Of a stretch of DNA of 36,743 bases, positions 13,780-21,442 are shown one piece after another. The notes under the pieces were generated by a model that saw only the letters and a list, made by a program, of their open reading frames with translations, did no database searches and was not told where the DNA came from. The position numbers and the translations under genes were made by a program. Origin of the DNA: Streptococcus suis. GTDB taxonomy: Bacteria; Bacillota; Bacilli; Lactobacillales; Streptococcaceae. The stretch spans positions 1-36,743 of the forward strand of contig JAKTNK010000016.1 of the NCBI GenBank assembly GCA_029593465.1, given 5' to 3'. Each line of letters begins with the position of its first letter. The first letter of the stretch is position 1.

Positions 13780-15007
13780 GGAACTTCTACTAACGGAATT
13801 GCAACCAGCTTCTTATAACCCTCGAAAGCAACTGAAGAAGGGAGATAAAGAGTATGAAAAAATTAAACAGAGCTTACTGAAGTTTGGCTATGTTGACCCT
13901 ATCATTGTCAATAAAGACCTGACAGTCATTGGTGGTCATCAGCGCTTGACGGTTCTAAAAGACTTAAAGTACGAAACAGCTAAGTGCGTCATTGTTTCTC
14001 TTTCCAAGGAAGATGAAAAAGCGCTGAATATCGCTCTCAATAAAATCACTGGTCAATGGGATGACCAGCTTTTGGCGGACTTGCTTTTGGATTTACAGGA
14101 GTCTGATTTCAATCTCGACCTGACTGGTTTTGAACCACCAGAAATTGACGATATCTTGTCGAATGTTCATGATAAAGACCTATCAGATGATGACTTTAAT
14201 GTTGAAGAGGAATTAAAGAAACCAACCTTTTCAAAACGAGGGGACATTTGGCAACTTGGTAAGCATCGAGTGATTTGTGGAGACTCTACGAAAGCTGAAA
14301 CATATGACCAACTGTTAGGTGAAAAAAAGGCAAATTTGGTTGTGACAGATCCTCCTTATAACGTTGATGTAGAAGAAACAGCTGGAAAAATCCTCAATGA
14401 CAACATGTCTGATGGAGACTTCTACCAATTTCTCTATAATATGTTCAGTCAAGTAGAAAGTCATATGGAGGCAGATGCCTCTATCTATGTCTTTCATGCG
14501 GATACAGAAGGATTGAATTTTCGTAAGGCATTTAAGGATGCAGGATTCTATTTGAGTGGCTGTTGCATTTGGAAGAAGAACGCTTTGGTTCTTGGACGCA
14601 GTCCTTACCAGTGGCAACACGAACCCTGTCTCTTTGGTTGGAAACAAAAAGGCAAACACCAATGGTTCAGTGATAGGAAACAAACCACTATCTGGGAATA
14701 TGACCGTCCAAAGTCTAGTAAAGACCATCCAACTATGAAGCCAATTCCTCTGATGGCCTATCCTATTCAAAATTCATCCATGCGTGGGACGATTGTTCTT
14801 GATCCATTCCTTGGTTCTGGTTCAACCCTAATGGCCGCAGAACAAACAGGACGTATCTGTTATGGGATTGAGCTTGATGAAAAATTTGTGGATGTTATTG
14901 TCAAACGCTACATGGAAGTAACTGGCAATACGACTGTGACAGTAGTCCGTGATGGTCAAACGTTGACCTATGATGAGGCAGTATCAGCTATGGAGGAAGG
15001 CCTATGA
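13751..15007 (+). CDS. ParB-domain DNA methyltransferase (N4-cytosine or N6-adenine)
   Basis: This 418-aa fusion has an N-terminal ParB/Srx-like domain (about 5-100; PASYNPRK and VIGGHQRL are the ParB boxes) and a C-terminal amino-methyltransferase. The catalytic motif DPPY (about 199) comes before the SAM-binding DPFLGSGST (about 349), which is the beta-class order. Target base and sequence cannot be read from this. The ATG at 13751 has GGAGGT upstream; longer frames are shadows of the zinc-ribbon gene. The stop overlaps the next methyltransferase start by 4 nt (ATGA). Likely roles are protecting phage DNA from host restriction or epigenetic control. MetK upstream could feed it SAM. Confidence 0.92.
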   Translation: MTSQPTMEIKELLLTELQPASYNPRKQLKKGDKEYEKIKQSLLKFGYVDPIIVNKDLTVIGGHQRLTVLKDLKYETAKCVIVSLSKEDEKALNIALNKITGQWDDQLLADLLLDLQESDFNLDLTGFEPPEIDDILSNVHDKDLSDDDFNVEEELKKPTFSKRGDIWQLGKHRVICGDSTKAETYDQLLGEKKANLVVTDPPYNVDVEETAGKILNDNMSDGDFYQFLYNMFSQVESHMEADASIYVFHADTEGLNFRKAFKDAGFYLSGCCIWKKNALVLGRSPYQWQHEPCLFGWKQKGKHQWFSDRKQTTIWEYDRPKSSKDHPTMKPIPLMAYPIQNSSMRGTIVLDPFLGSGSTLMAAEQTGRICYGIELDEKFVDVIVKRYMEVTGNTTVTVVRDGQTLTYDEAVSAMEEGL

Positions 15008-16266
15008 CTCTAACATTTATTGATTTCTTTGCAGGGGTTGGTGGATTTCGTCATGGCTTAGAACTAGCTGGTTTCAAATGCTTAGGTTTCTGTGAAAAGG
15101 ATAAGTTTGCACGAAAATCCTATGAAGAAATGTATGATACAGAAGGAGAATGGTTTCATGACGACATCACAAGTATTGACCCCACACGACTTCCAAAAGC
15201 AGATTTATGGACTGCGGGAAGCCCTTGTCAAAATGTGTCTATCGCAGGGAAGCGAGCAGGCCTATACGGTGAGCGAAGTGGACTCTTTTTTACATTTGTT
15301 GACCTCATCCAAAGCCAAAAAGAAGAAGATAAACCCGAATGGGTTCTCCTTGAAAATGTTAAGGGACTTCTATCAAGTGGCGGGGGACGAGATTATCTCG
15401 ACTATCTCTCTATCTTGGATGAAGCAGGGTACGACCTTGAATGGCAAGTGTTCAACTCAAAAGATTACGGAGTTCCCCAAAATCGAGAACGCATCTATAC
15501 TCTCGGACATCTTAGAAGCCGAGGTAAACGACAAGTACTACCTCTCAGCGGAGAAGGCGGTAGCTATCTTAAGCAACTTATAGGTGGCATGCAAAGCTAC
15601 CGTGTCTACGACCCTAGTGGCATTGCCACAACCCTTGTTGGAGAGGGTGGAGGGCTAGGAGCTAAGACAGGGCTCTATCTGATTGACCAGTCCTTGTCGA
15701 ATCCTAAGTTGACTGACGAAGCAAGGTGTATCACCGCTCGCTACACGGCAGGTGCTACAAAAAGAACTGCGATGAACTCAGGTGTCCTTGAGGTTCAACC
15801 GATTCTAACTCCAAACAGAATAACCAAACGTCAAAATGGTAGACGGCTCAAGGAACAGGATGAGCCAATGTTTACTCTGACTTCCCAAGATCGCCATGGA
15901 GTCCTTGAAGTCATCAATGTCAGAAATGGCACAAAGCAGGGCTACCAAGTGGCAGAGGTTGGTGACTCCGTTAACCTTTCTTATCCAGGCTCACAGACTA
16001 GACGAGCAAGAGTTGGAAAGGGTATTGCCCATAACCTTTCTTGCAGTGGCCAAATGGGGGCAGTGGTTTGGAATGGTCGAGTGGTTAAAATCAGACGGCT
16101 CACCCCTCGAGAGTGTTTCAGACTCCAAGGCTTTTCAGATGACCTGTTTGACAAAGCTGAGGCTGTCAATTCTGATGCCCAGCTCTATAAGCAGGCTGGA
16201 AATGGCGTAACAGTTACCGTGGTTTTTGCTATTGGTAGAGCCATTTTAGAAGCCCAAAAAACTTAA
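15004..16266 (+). CDS. DNA (cytosine-5-)-methyltransferase
   Basis: This 420-aa C5-cytosine methyltransferase has the ordered motifs I (FIDFFAGVGGFRHGLE), IV with the catalytic cysteine (AGSPCQNVS, about C74), VI (WVLLENVKG), VIII (QNRERIYTLG), and IX-X at the end (LTPRECFRLQGF, QAGNGVTV). The variable region between VIII and IX is long and holds phrases repeated with variation (GVLEVQPILTPNR, GVLEVINVRN), so it sets the target sequence. No cognate restriction enzyme is seen in the window, so it is an orphan, probably for self-protection. It overlaps the preceding methyltransferase by ATGA. Cassette leader 2 lies right after it. Confidence 0.95.
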   Translation: MTLTFIDFFAGVGGFRHGLELAGFKCLGFCEKDKFARKSYEEMYDTEGEWFHDDITSIDPTRLPKADLWTAGSPCQNVSIAGKRAGLYGERSGLFFTFVDLIQSQKEEDKPEWVLLENVKGLLSSGGGRDYLDYLSILDEAGYDLEWQVFNSKDYGVPQNRERIYTLGHLRSRGKRQVLPLSGEGGSYLKQLIGGMQSYRVYDPSGIATTLVGEGGGLGAKTGLYLIDQSLSNPKLTDEARCITARYTAGATKRTAMNSGVLEVQPILTPNRITKRQNGRRLKEQDEPMFTLTSQDRHGVLEVINVRNGTKQGYQVAEVGDSVNLSYPGSQTRRARVGKGIAHNLSCSGQMGAVVWNGRVVKIRRLTPRECFRLQGFSDDLFDKAEAVNSDAQLYKQAGNGVTVTVVFAIGRAILEAQKT

Positions 16267-16291
16267 AAATAATCTGCAAATCATAAGCAGA

Positions 16292-16358
16292 AATGACTGG
16301 GTATTAGTATCCTTTAGAGTTAATATGTAACCAACAAAAGAAGAGGAGAACAAAATCC
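16292..16358 (+). promoter_or_regulatory. Cassette leader 2: shared promoter
   Basis: AATGACTGG (16292), then TAATAT at exactly +29 (16321-16326), TGGGTA 17 bp before it, and AAAGAAGAGGAG as SD. From GAGTTAATATG to the SD it is nearly identical to leader 3. The SD-masking inverted repeat seen in leaders 1 and 3 is not convincing here. Confidence 0.65.
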
Positions 16359-16610
16359 ATGAAAACAACAACACTTGAAAGACTATACAGCTATTACCAA
16401 GCAACCGCAAGTATCATTCCCTACAAGGATTGGGTGATTGTTGCTTACTCTGGTTATAAAGGAGTTAGCGTAGATATTTACGAATCAACAGATAGCCTTG
16501 AGGAGTTCAGCAATTTTGAAAGACGATTTGACCGCATTTACCAAGAAGAAGGAAATTTCCAAGATCAAGGTCACGCAGTGAAATGGGCATTTGAAACACT
16601 AGGAGAATAA
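16359..16610 (+). CDS. 83-aa acidic small protein of cassette 2
   Basis: The ATG at 16359 follows the shared leader with GAGGAG upstream. The product is acidic, with a predicted beta-rich middle (DWVIVAYSGYKGVSVDIYES) and a helical, aromatic-rich second half (EEFSNFERRFDRIY). No membrane segment or signal peptide is seen. I do not recognise the family. It stops 1 nt before the DUF4314 gene, so the two share one transcript closed by the terminator at 16821. Its own promoter and terminator inside the late operon fit an accessory (moron-type) protein; an anti-defence role is possible but speculative. Confidence 0.75.
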   Translation: MKTTTLERLYSYYQATASIIPYKDWVIVAYSGYKGVSVDIYESTDSLEEFSNFERRFDRIYQEEGNFQDQGHAVKWAFETLGE

Positions 16611-16611
16611 A

Positions 16612-16821
16612 ATGAACGACAAGATTCTAAATCGCATCAAGTCCACCTACCCAGAAGGGACAAGGGTGAGATTAGTTCAGATGGACGACCCTCACCCAGT
16701 TCCAGTGGGCACTCTTGGCACGGTACTTGATGTGGATGATATTGGCTCCCTTATTGTCTCTTGGGATAATGGACAGAGCTTGAACGTATTGTACGGTATT
16801 GATAGTGTTGAAAAAATCTAA
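16612..16821 (+). CDS. DUF4314 family protein
   Basis: This 69-aa protein matches DUF4314, a compact beta-barrel family. The conserved phrases are YPEGTRVRLVQMDDPHPVP (near residue 14), GTLGTVLDVDDIGSL and VSWDNGQSLNVLYGID. The family is common in Firmicutes phages and conjugative elements next to methyltransferase and terminase genes; its function is unknown. AGGAG from the end of the previous gene serves as SD, with 1 nt between the genes. The start of a terminator overlaps its stop codon, closing cassette 2. Confidence 0.88.
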   Translation: MNDKILNRIKSTYPEGTRVRLVQMDDPHPVPVGTLGTVLDVDDIGSLIVSWDNGQSLNVLYGIDSVEKI

Positions 16822-16844
16822 AAGGTTTCTCTTGAAGCCTTTTT
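16821..16844 (+). terminator. Terminator closing cassette 2
   Basis: AAAGGTTTC, loop TCTT and GAAGCCTTT form a 9-bp stem with one G-T wobble, followed by TT. It lies between DUF4314 and the small terminase. Confidence 0.75.
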
Positions 16845-16869
16845 CTTGTGCCTAAAAGGAGGTGAGACC

Positions 16870-17343
16870 GTGGCAGTTAGAGGGCGTAAACCAAAGCCCA
16901 CCAATTTGAAAATACTGGAAGGAAATCCTGGGAAGCGACCTCTGCCTACCGATGAGGTTAAACCCAAACAGAAAGCCCCACGTTGCCCACAGTGGCTGGA
17001 AGACGATGCCAAGAAGGAATGGAAGCGGATGGGGAAAATTCTCGAACAAATGGGGATATTAACTGAAATGGACATGACGGCCTTTGCAGGGTATTGTCAA
17101 GCCTATGCAAGGTGGAAGGAAGCCGAAGAGTTCCTCTCCAAACATGGTTCTATCATTAAGACTCCAAACGGCTATCTCCAACAAGTGCCACAGGTATCTA
17201 TCAGTCAAACCAACCTGAAAATCATGCTCAAGTTCTGTGAGCAGTTTGGTCTAACTCCGTCAGCTCGTAATCGCTTGGCGACTATGGATGCGGAGGTTGG
17301 TACAGGTGATGAAATGGAAGATTTATTAGGAGGTATTTTATGA
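16870..17343 (+). CDS. terS: Terminase small subunit, P27 family
   Basis: This 157-aa protein recognises phage DNA and starts packaging. It has the P27 pattern: a basic N-terminus, RGRKPKPTNLKILEGNPGKRP (first 25 residues), then P--L---A-KEWKR, a helical middle, and the ending LTPSARNRLA. The start is a GTG at 16870 with a full AAAGGAGGTG 6 nt upstream; a longer TTG frame from 16846 has none. Its end overlaps terL by 4 nt (ATGA). Normally the HNH gene and cos are adjacent; here a methylation module and a small-gene cassette have been placed between them. Confidence 0.93.
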   Translation: MAVRGRKPKPTNLKILEGNPGKRPLPTDEVKPKQKAPRCPQWLEDDAKKEWKRMGKILEQMGILTEMDMTAFAGYCQAYARWKEAEEFLSKHGSIIKTPNGYLQQVPQVSISQTNLKIMLKFCEQFGLTPSARNRLATMDAEVGTGDEMEDLLGGIL

Positions 17344-18932
17344 CTTATCACTATGAACCAAGTCCCTTTATGCTTCTGACGTCACATTATGACAAGGCAA
17401 AGGCTGATAGAGCAGTTACTTTTATCAATAATCTTGCCCACACCAAAGGAAAGTGGGCAGGTAAAAAGTTTGATTTATTGCCGTGGCAGGAACAGATTGT
17501 TCGTGACCTCTTTGGGATTGTTAAGGAAGATGGTAACCGTCAATTTCTGACAGCCTACATTGAAATTCCCAAAAAGAATGGCAAGTCTGAACTCGCCGCA
17601 GCTATTGCCCTTTATCTTTTGTATGCGGATAATGAAGCCAGTGCGGAAGTGTATGGAGCGGCTTGTGACCGCAATCAAGCTTCCATTGTATTTGATGTTG
17701 CTAAACAGATGGTTCTCATGAGCCGACCACTTGAAAAACGCTCAAAGATTATGGGAGCAACCAAGCGGATAGTCAACTATTCTAATGCTGGTTTCTACCA
17801 AGTCCTCTCCGCTGAGACAGGAACCAAACACGGTCTTAACGTTTCTGGTCTAGTCTTTGATGAAATCCATGCTCAACCTAACCGCCATCTTTACGATGTC
17901 TTGACCAAGGGTTCTGGTGACGCTAGGGAACAACCTCTATTTTTCATCATCACAACAGCTGGGACAGATAAAAACTCCATTTGTTATGAACTCCATACCA
18001 AAGCTCTTGATATTCTTAAAGGTCGAAAGAAGGACACCTCCTTTTATCCAGTCGTGTATGGATTATCTGATGAGGATGATTGGAATGATGAAGTTAACTG
18101 GTTGAAAGCTAATCCATCACTTGGACATACCATTGGGATTGATCGTGTTCGTGAAGCCTACCAACAGGCTCTTGATAACCCAGCGGAGGAGAATGTCTTT
18201 AAGCAACTGCGTCTCAATATGTGGACGAGTTCATCTGTGGCATGGATACCTGAACATGTTTATGCGAAGGGTGATGCGCCAATTGATTACGAATCTCTAA
18301 AAGGACGTGACTGTTATGCAGGGCTAGATTTATCCAGTACATCAGATATTACCGCCTTTGTCCTTGTTTTTCCGCCTCGTTATGAGGAAGAAAATTACAT
18401 CATCTTGCCCTTCTTTTGGTTACCAAAAGATACTTTGGAGCTGAGGTGTCGAAGAGACCATGTCCTTTACGATGTTTGGGAAAGGCAGGGTTACATCAAG
18501 ACAACAGAAGGGAATGTCGTTCACTATGGTTTCATCGAATCCTTTATTGAACAGCTCTCTGAAACCTATCACATCAAGGAGATTGCCTATGACCGCTGGA
18601 ATGCAACACAGATGGTCCAAAACCTCGAGGGCATGGGCTTGACCATGGTGCCATTTGGACAGGGCTATAAGGACATGAGTCCACCATCAAAGGAACTCTA
18701 TAAACTCATGATGGAAGGGAAAGTCCAGCACGGTGGTCATCCTGTTCTTAAGTGGATGGGACAAAATGTGGTCATGCGGCAAGACCCAGCTGGTAATATC
18801 AAGCCAGATAAGGAAAAGTCTGTTGAGAAGATTGATGGTATTGTCGCCCTTATTATGGGATTAGACCGTTGTATCCGTCATCAAGGAAATGAAGGCAGTG
18901 TCTATGATGAACGAGGGATATTGAGTTTTTAG
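17340..18932 (+). CDS. terL: Terminase large subunit
   Basis: This 530-aa packaging motor drives DNA into the procapsid and cuts it. The ATPase domain has a Walker A variant, IPKKNGKSELAA (about 78-89), and Walker B LVFDEIHAQ (about 170-178). The C-terminal RNase H-like nuclease has GLDLSSTSDITAF (about 331-343), AYDRWNA, and the last acidic site in KSVEKIDGIVAL. Length and motifs fit the Terminase_1/P27-partner family used by HK97-like cos phages. Start and SD are coupled to terS. No intron or interruption is seen. The third small-gene cassette follows directly. Confidence 0.95.
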   Translation: MTYHYEPSPFMLLTSHYDKAKADRAVTFINNLAHTKGKWAGKKFDLLPWQEQIVRDLFGIVKEDGNRQFLTAYIEIPKKNGKSELAAAIALYLLYADNEASAEVYGAACDRNQASIVFDVAKQMVLMSRPLEKRSKIMGATKRIVNYSNAGFYQVLSAETGTKHGLNVSGLVFDEIHAQPNRHLYDVLTKGSGDAREQPLFFIITTAGTDKNSICYELHTKALDILKGRKKDTSFYPVVYGLSDEDDWNDEVNWLKANPSLGHTIGIDRVREAYQQALDNPAEENVFKQLRLNMWTSSSVAWIPEHVYAKGDAPIDYESLKGRDCYAGLDLSSTSDITAFVLVFPPRYEEENYIILPFFWLPKDTLELRCRRDHVLYDVWERQGYIKTTEGNVVHYGFIESFIEQLSETYHIKEIAYDRWNATQMVQNLEGMGLTMVPFGQGYKDMSPPSKELYKLMMEGKVQHGGHPVLKWMGQNVVMRQDPAGNIKPDKEKSVEKIDGIVALIMGLDRCIRHQGNEGSVYDERGILSF

Positions 18933-18969
18933 GAAAAATAAAGTTAAATTCTTTCAAAAATAGCTCAAA

Positions 18970-19035
18970 AATGACTGGATAAACTTCCTCTTTAGAGTTA
19001 ATATGGTCACAACAAAAGAAGAGGAGAACAAGACC
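18970..19035 (+). promoter_or_regulatory. Cassette leader 3: shared promoter plus SD-masking inverted repeat
   Basis: AATGACTGG (18970), then TAATAT at exactly +29 (18999-19004), TGGATA 17 bp before it and a GAGGAG SD. TTCCTCTT (18985-18992) can pair with AAGAGGAG (19019-19026) in 8 bp with one G-U, hiding the SD in RNA started upstream. It is nearly identical to leader 2 from GAGTTAATATG on. Confidence 0.7.
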
Positions 19036-19379
19036 ATGGCAACAAGAGCACGTATTGGATTGGTAACTAAAAATAAAACCGCAAAAACTATTGAGGTAGC
19101 TTACGAAGGCTACCCAGAATACACTGGAGAGCTTCTCAAGAAACACTTCAAATCAGAAAAAGCAATTCGAGAATTACTTCAGAAGGGCGATATTATTCAA
19201 CTTGAAAATCCCTAGCAGACATCGAACACGATGACCTAAAAGGACACGCCCAACACCATCGCTTTATTGGTAGCCTTAGCCAATTGGCAGAGGATACTAT
19301 GGCGGATTTCATCTACCTTTTTCAAGAGAGTGAAAAAATGTGGTATCAACTTGAAGAAGGGCAGTTGGTGATACTGTAA
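19036..19379 (+). pseudogene. Small protein of cassette 3, split by a frameshift
   Basis: The ATG at 19036 gives a 59-aa product (beginning MATRARIGLVTKNK, with the family phrase YEGYPEYTGELL) that stops at TAG 19213-19215. In the -1 frame, coding sequence continues from 19203 without a stop (EKSLADIEHDDLKGHAQ... ending EEGQLVIL) to TAA 19377-19379. One extra A in the GAAAATCCC tract would restore one 114-aa protein. The N-terminus resembles small phage proteins of the MATR-RIG type with a GYP--GE core; their function is unknown. Either it is a real one-base loss or a sequencing error in the A-run. The cassette promoter and terminator flank it. Confidence 0.65.
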
Positions 19380-19388
19380 GAATAGACT

Positions 19389-19418
19389 AAAAGTACTTCA
19401 AAAATGGGGTGCTTTTTT
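19389..19418 (+). terminator. Terminator closing cassette 3
   Basis: AAAAGTAC (19389-19396) pairs with GTGCTTTT (19409-19416) in 8 bp with one wobble, followed by TT. The stem is modest but it stands right before the portal SD, matching the terminators of cassettes 1 and 2. Confidence 0.55.
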
Positions 19419-19442
19419 CGTACCCAAAAATAAGGAGGGACT

Positions 19443-20756
19443 ATGGGATTACTTGATGTATTAGGACTAAAAAGGGCAAGGGCTGAACCTGTTGCTCGAA
19501 ATAGCTATGAGGGACAGGACTTCTCTTACCTCTTTGGTCGCACGACTAGTGGCGAGAATGTGGATGAGTTTAAGGCTATGCAGACGACGGCAGTCTATGC
19601 TTGTGTGCGTATCCTAGCTGAAGCTGTTGCTTCTTTACCCATCCAGGTCTATGAACTAACAAATAATGGAAAAGAGAAAAAAACCGATCATCCTTTATAC
19701 TTTCTGCTTCATGATGAACCCAATCCAGAGATGTCCTCCTTTATCTTTCGAGAGACGATTATGAGTCACTTGTTGATATGGGGAAATACTTACGTACAGA
19801 TTATCAGGGATAAGGCTGGACGAGTGATTAGTCTCTATCCGCTCTTACCTGACAAGATGTCTGTCCACCGTGATGATAGTGGGAAACTCTACTACAAATA
19901 CCAAAGGCAAACCGAGGAGAATCCTAATTTCAAAGACAAAGGAACAGTCCTATTAAAGCAAGAGGATATTCTTCATGTGCCAGGTCTAGGGTTTGATGGC
20001 TTGATTGGCTATTCACCGATTGCCATGGCAAAAAATGCGATTGGGATGACCCTTGCGACTGAAAACTATGGGGCATCTTTTTTCAAGAATGGTGCTAACC
20101 CTGGTGGTGTCTTAGAACACCCAGGTATTCTTAAAGACCCTAAACGAGTGAGGGATTCTTGGAATGCCGTTTATAATGGGGCAACCAATGCCCATAAAGT
20201 AGCTGTTCTTGAAGAGGGGATGAAGTACACCCAAGTTGGTATCCCCCCAGAAGAAGCCCAGTTTTTGCAGACACGGAAGTTTCAGATTAACGAAATTGCA
20301 CGGCTTTATCGCATTCCGCCACATATGGTTGGGGATTTGGAGAAGTCGTCTTTTTCGAATATCGAACAGCAGTCACTTGAATTTGTGAAATATACCTTAG
20401 ACCCTTGGGTAGTTCGTTTAGAACAGGCCTTCAAGAGGTCTCTTTTTTTACCTGAAGAAAAGAAACGCTACCTGATCAAATTTAATGTAGACGGTTTGCT
20501 TCGTGGTGATTACCAAAGCCGTATGAATGGCTATGCCATCGCACGGCAAAATGGATGGCTTTCGACTAATGACATCCGTGAGTTAGAAGACTTGAACTTG
20601 CTCTCTGATGAAGAAGGCGGAAACCTCTACTTGATTAACGGCAATATGACCAAATTAAAAGATGCTGGTGGTTTCATGAAGCAACCGACAGAAACGGAAC
20701 CAGCTGAAGACCCACCAGAGGAGAAAGAAGATGCGACAATTTTGGAATTTTACTGA
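19443..20756 (+). CDS. Portal protein, HK97 family
   Basis: This 437-aa protein forms the dodecameric ring at the capsid vertex through which DNA passes. It has the HK97 portal pattern: AVYACVRILAEAVASLPIQVYE (about 52-73), HPLYFLLHDEPNPEMSSF, LLIWGNTYVQIIRD, and the conserved late part ARLYRIPPHMVGDLEKSSFSNIEQQ (positions about 286-310, given as a guide). An acidic tail closes the protein. AAGGAGG lies 5 nt before the ATG at 19443. Its 3' end overlaps the protease gene by 26 nt, coupling the two. Confidence 0.95.
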   Translation: MGLLDVLGLKRARAEPVARNSYEGQDFSYLFGRTTSGENVDEFKAMQTTAVYACVRILAEAVASLPIQVYELTNNGKEKKTDHPLYFLLHDEPNPEMSSFIFRETIMSHLLIWGNTYVQIIRDKAGRVISLYPLLPDKMSVHRDDSGKLYYKYQRQTEENPNFKDKGTVLLKQEDILHVPGLGFDGLIGYSPIAMAKNAIGMTLATENYGASFFKNGANPGGVLEHPGILKDPKRVRDSWNAVYNGATNAHKVAVLEEGMKYTQVGIPPEEAQFLQTRKFQINEIARLYRIPPHMVGDLEKSSFSNIEQQSLEFVKYTLDPWVVRLEQAFKRSLFLPEEKKRYLIKFNVDGLLRGDYQSRMNGYAIARQNGWLSTNDIRELEDLNLLSDEEGGNLYLINGNMTKLKDAGGFMKQPTETEPAEDPPEEKEDATILEFY

Positions 20757-21429
20757 CGAGGGAAAAGCCCGCACCCTTCGGATTGAAGGACAGATTGCGG
20801 ACGAGACTTGGTTTGGGGATGAAGTCACCCCACAGCTCTTTAAGAATGACTTGACTTCAGGAACAGGCGATATCACCCTCTGGATCAATAGTCCAGGGGG
20901 TGATGTGTTTGCGGCTGCTCAAATCTATAATATGCTTATGGATTATCAGGGCGATGTCCATGTCATCATTGATGGTCTAGCTGCGAGTGCTGCCAGTGTC
21001 ATTGCCATGGCAGGGACAACAGTTTCCATGAGTCCAGTTGCCATGATGATGATTCATAACCCTTGGACGTTTGCGCAAGGTGAAGCGAAAGATATGGCCA
21101 AGGTCATTGAGATGCTTGGCGAAATTAAGGAGTCCATTATCAACGCCTATGAGCTTAGAACTGGACTTTCCAGGACCAAGATTTCCCATCTCATGGACTC
21201 AGAGTCTTGGTTCAATGCCAAGAAAGCTGTGGAGCTTGGTTTTGCGGATAAGTTACTCTTTGAAAAAGAGGAGACACCTGAGCAGGACCATCAAAATAGC
21301 TACACCTTTAGTAGAGTGACTGCTGCTCATGATTTGGTGGTGAAACTGCAAGCGAGTCTTCAACCGCCTAAACCACAGAAAACCACCCCTTTCAATCAGT
21401 TGGAAAAACGATTGAACCTATTGAAATAA
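20731..21429 (+). CDS. Head maturation protease, ClpP-like
   Basis: This 232-aa ClpP-family serine protease trims the capsid protein during head assembly. Visible are INSPGGDVFAA (about 52-62), the nucleophile in GLAASAASV (S86) and the histidine in MMIHNPW (H109), with a likely Asp further on. The C-terminal 50 residues are polar and may bind the procapsid. It lies inside the end of the portal gene and ahead of the capsid gene, the standard HK97-like order. The portal frame ends 26 nt into this gene. Confidence 0.95.
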   Translation: MRQFWNFTDEGKARTLRIEGQIADETWFGDEVTPQLFKNDLTSGTGDITLWINSPGGDVFAAAQIYNMLMDYQGDVHVIIDGLAASAASVIAMAGTTVSMSPVAMMMIHNPWTFAQGEAKDMAKVIEMLGEIKESIINAYELRTGLSRTKISHLMDSESWFNAKKAVELGFADKLLFEKEETPEQDHQNSYTFSRVTAAHDLVVKLQASLQPPKPQKTTPFNQLEKRLNLLK

Positions 21430-21442
21430 AAGGAGAATACCT

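Noticed and set aside
14315-14770. 151-aa minus-strand ORF inside the ParB-methyltransferase gene
   Set aside because: It is antisense to a well-conserved coding region, has no SD and no recognisable motif; a shadow frame.
19195-19210. Programmed -1 frameshift in the cassette 3 gene
   Set aside because: The site T GAA AAT does not allow tandem re-pairing, so an indel is the better explanation.
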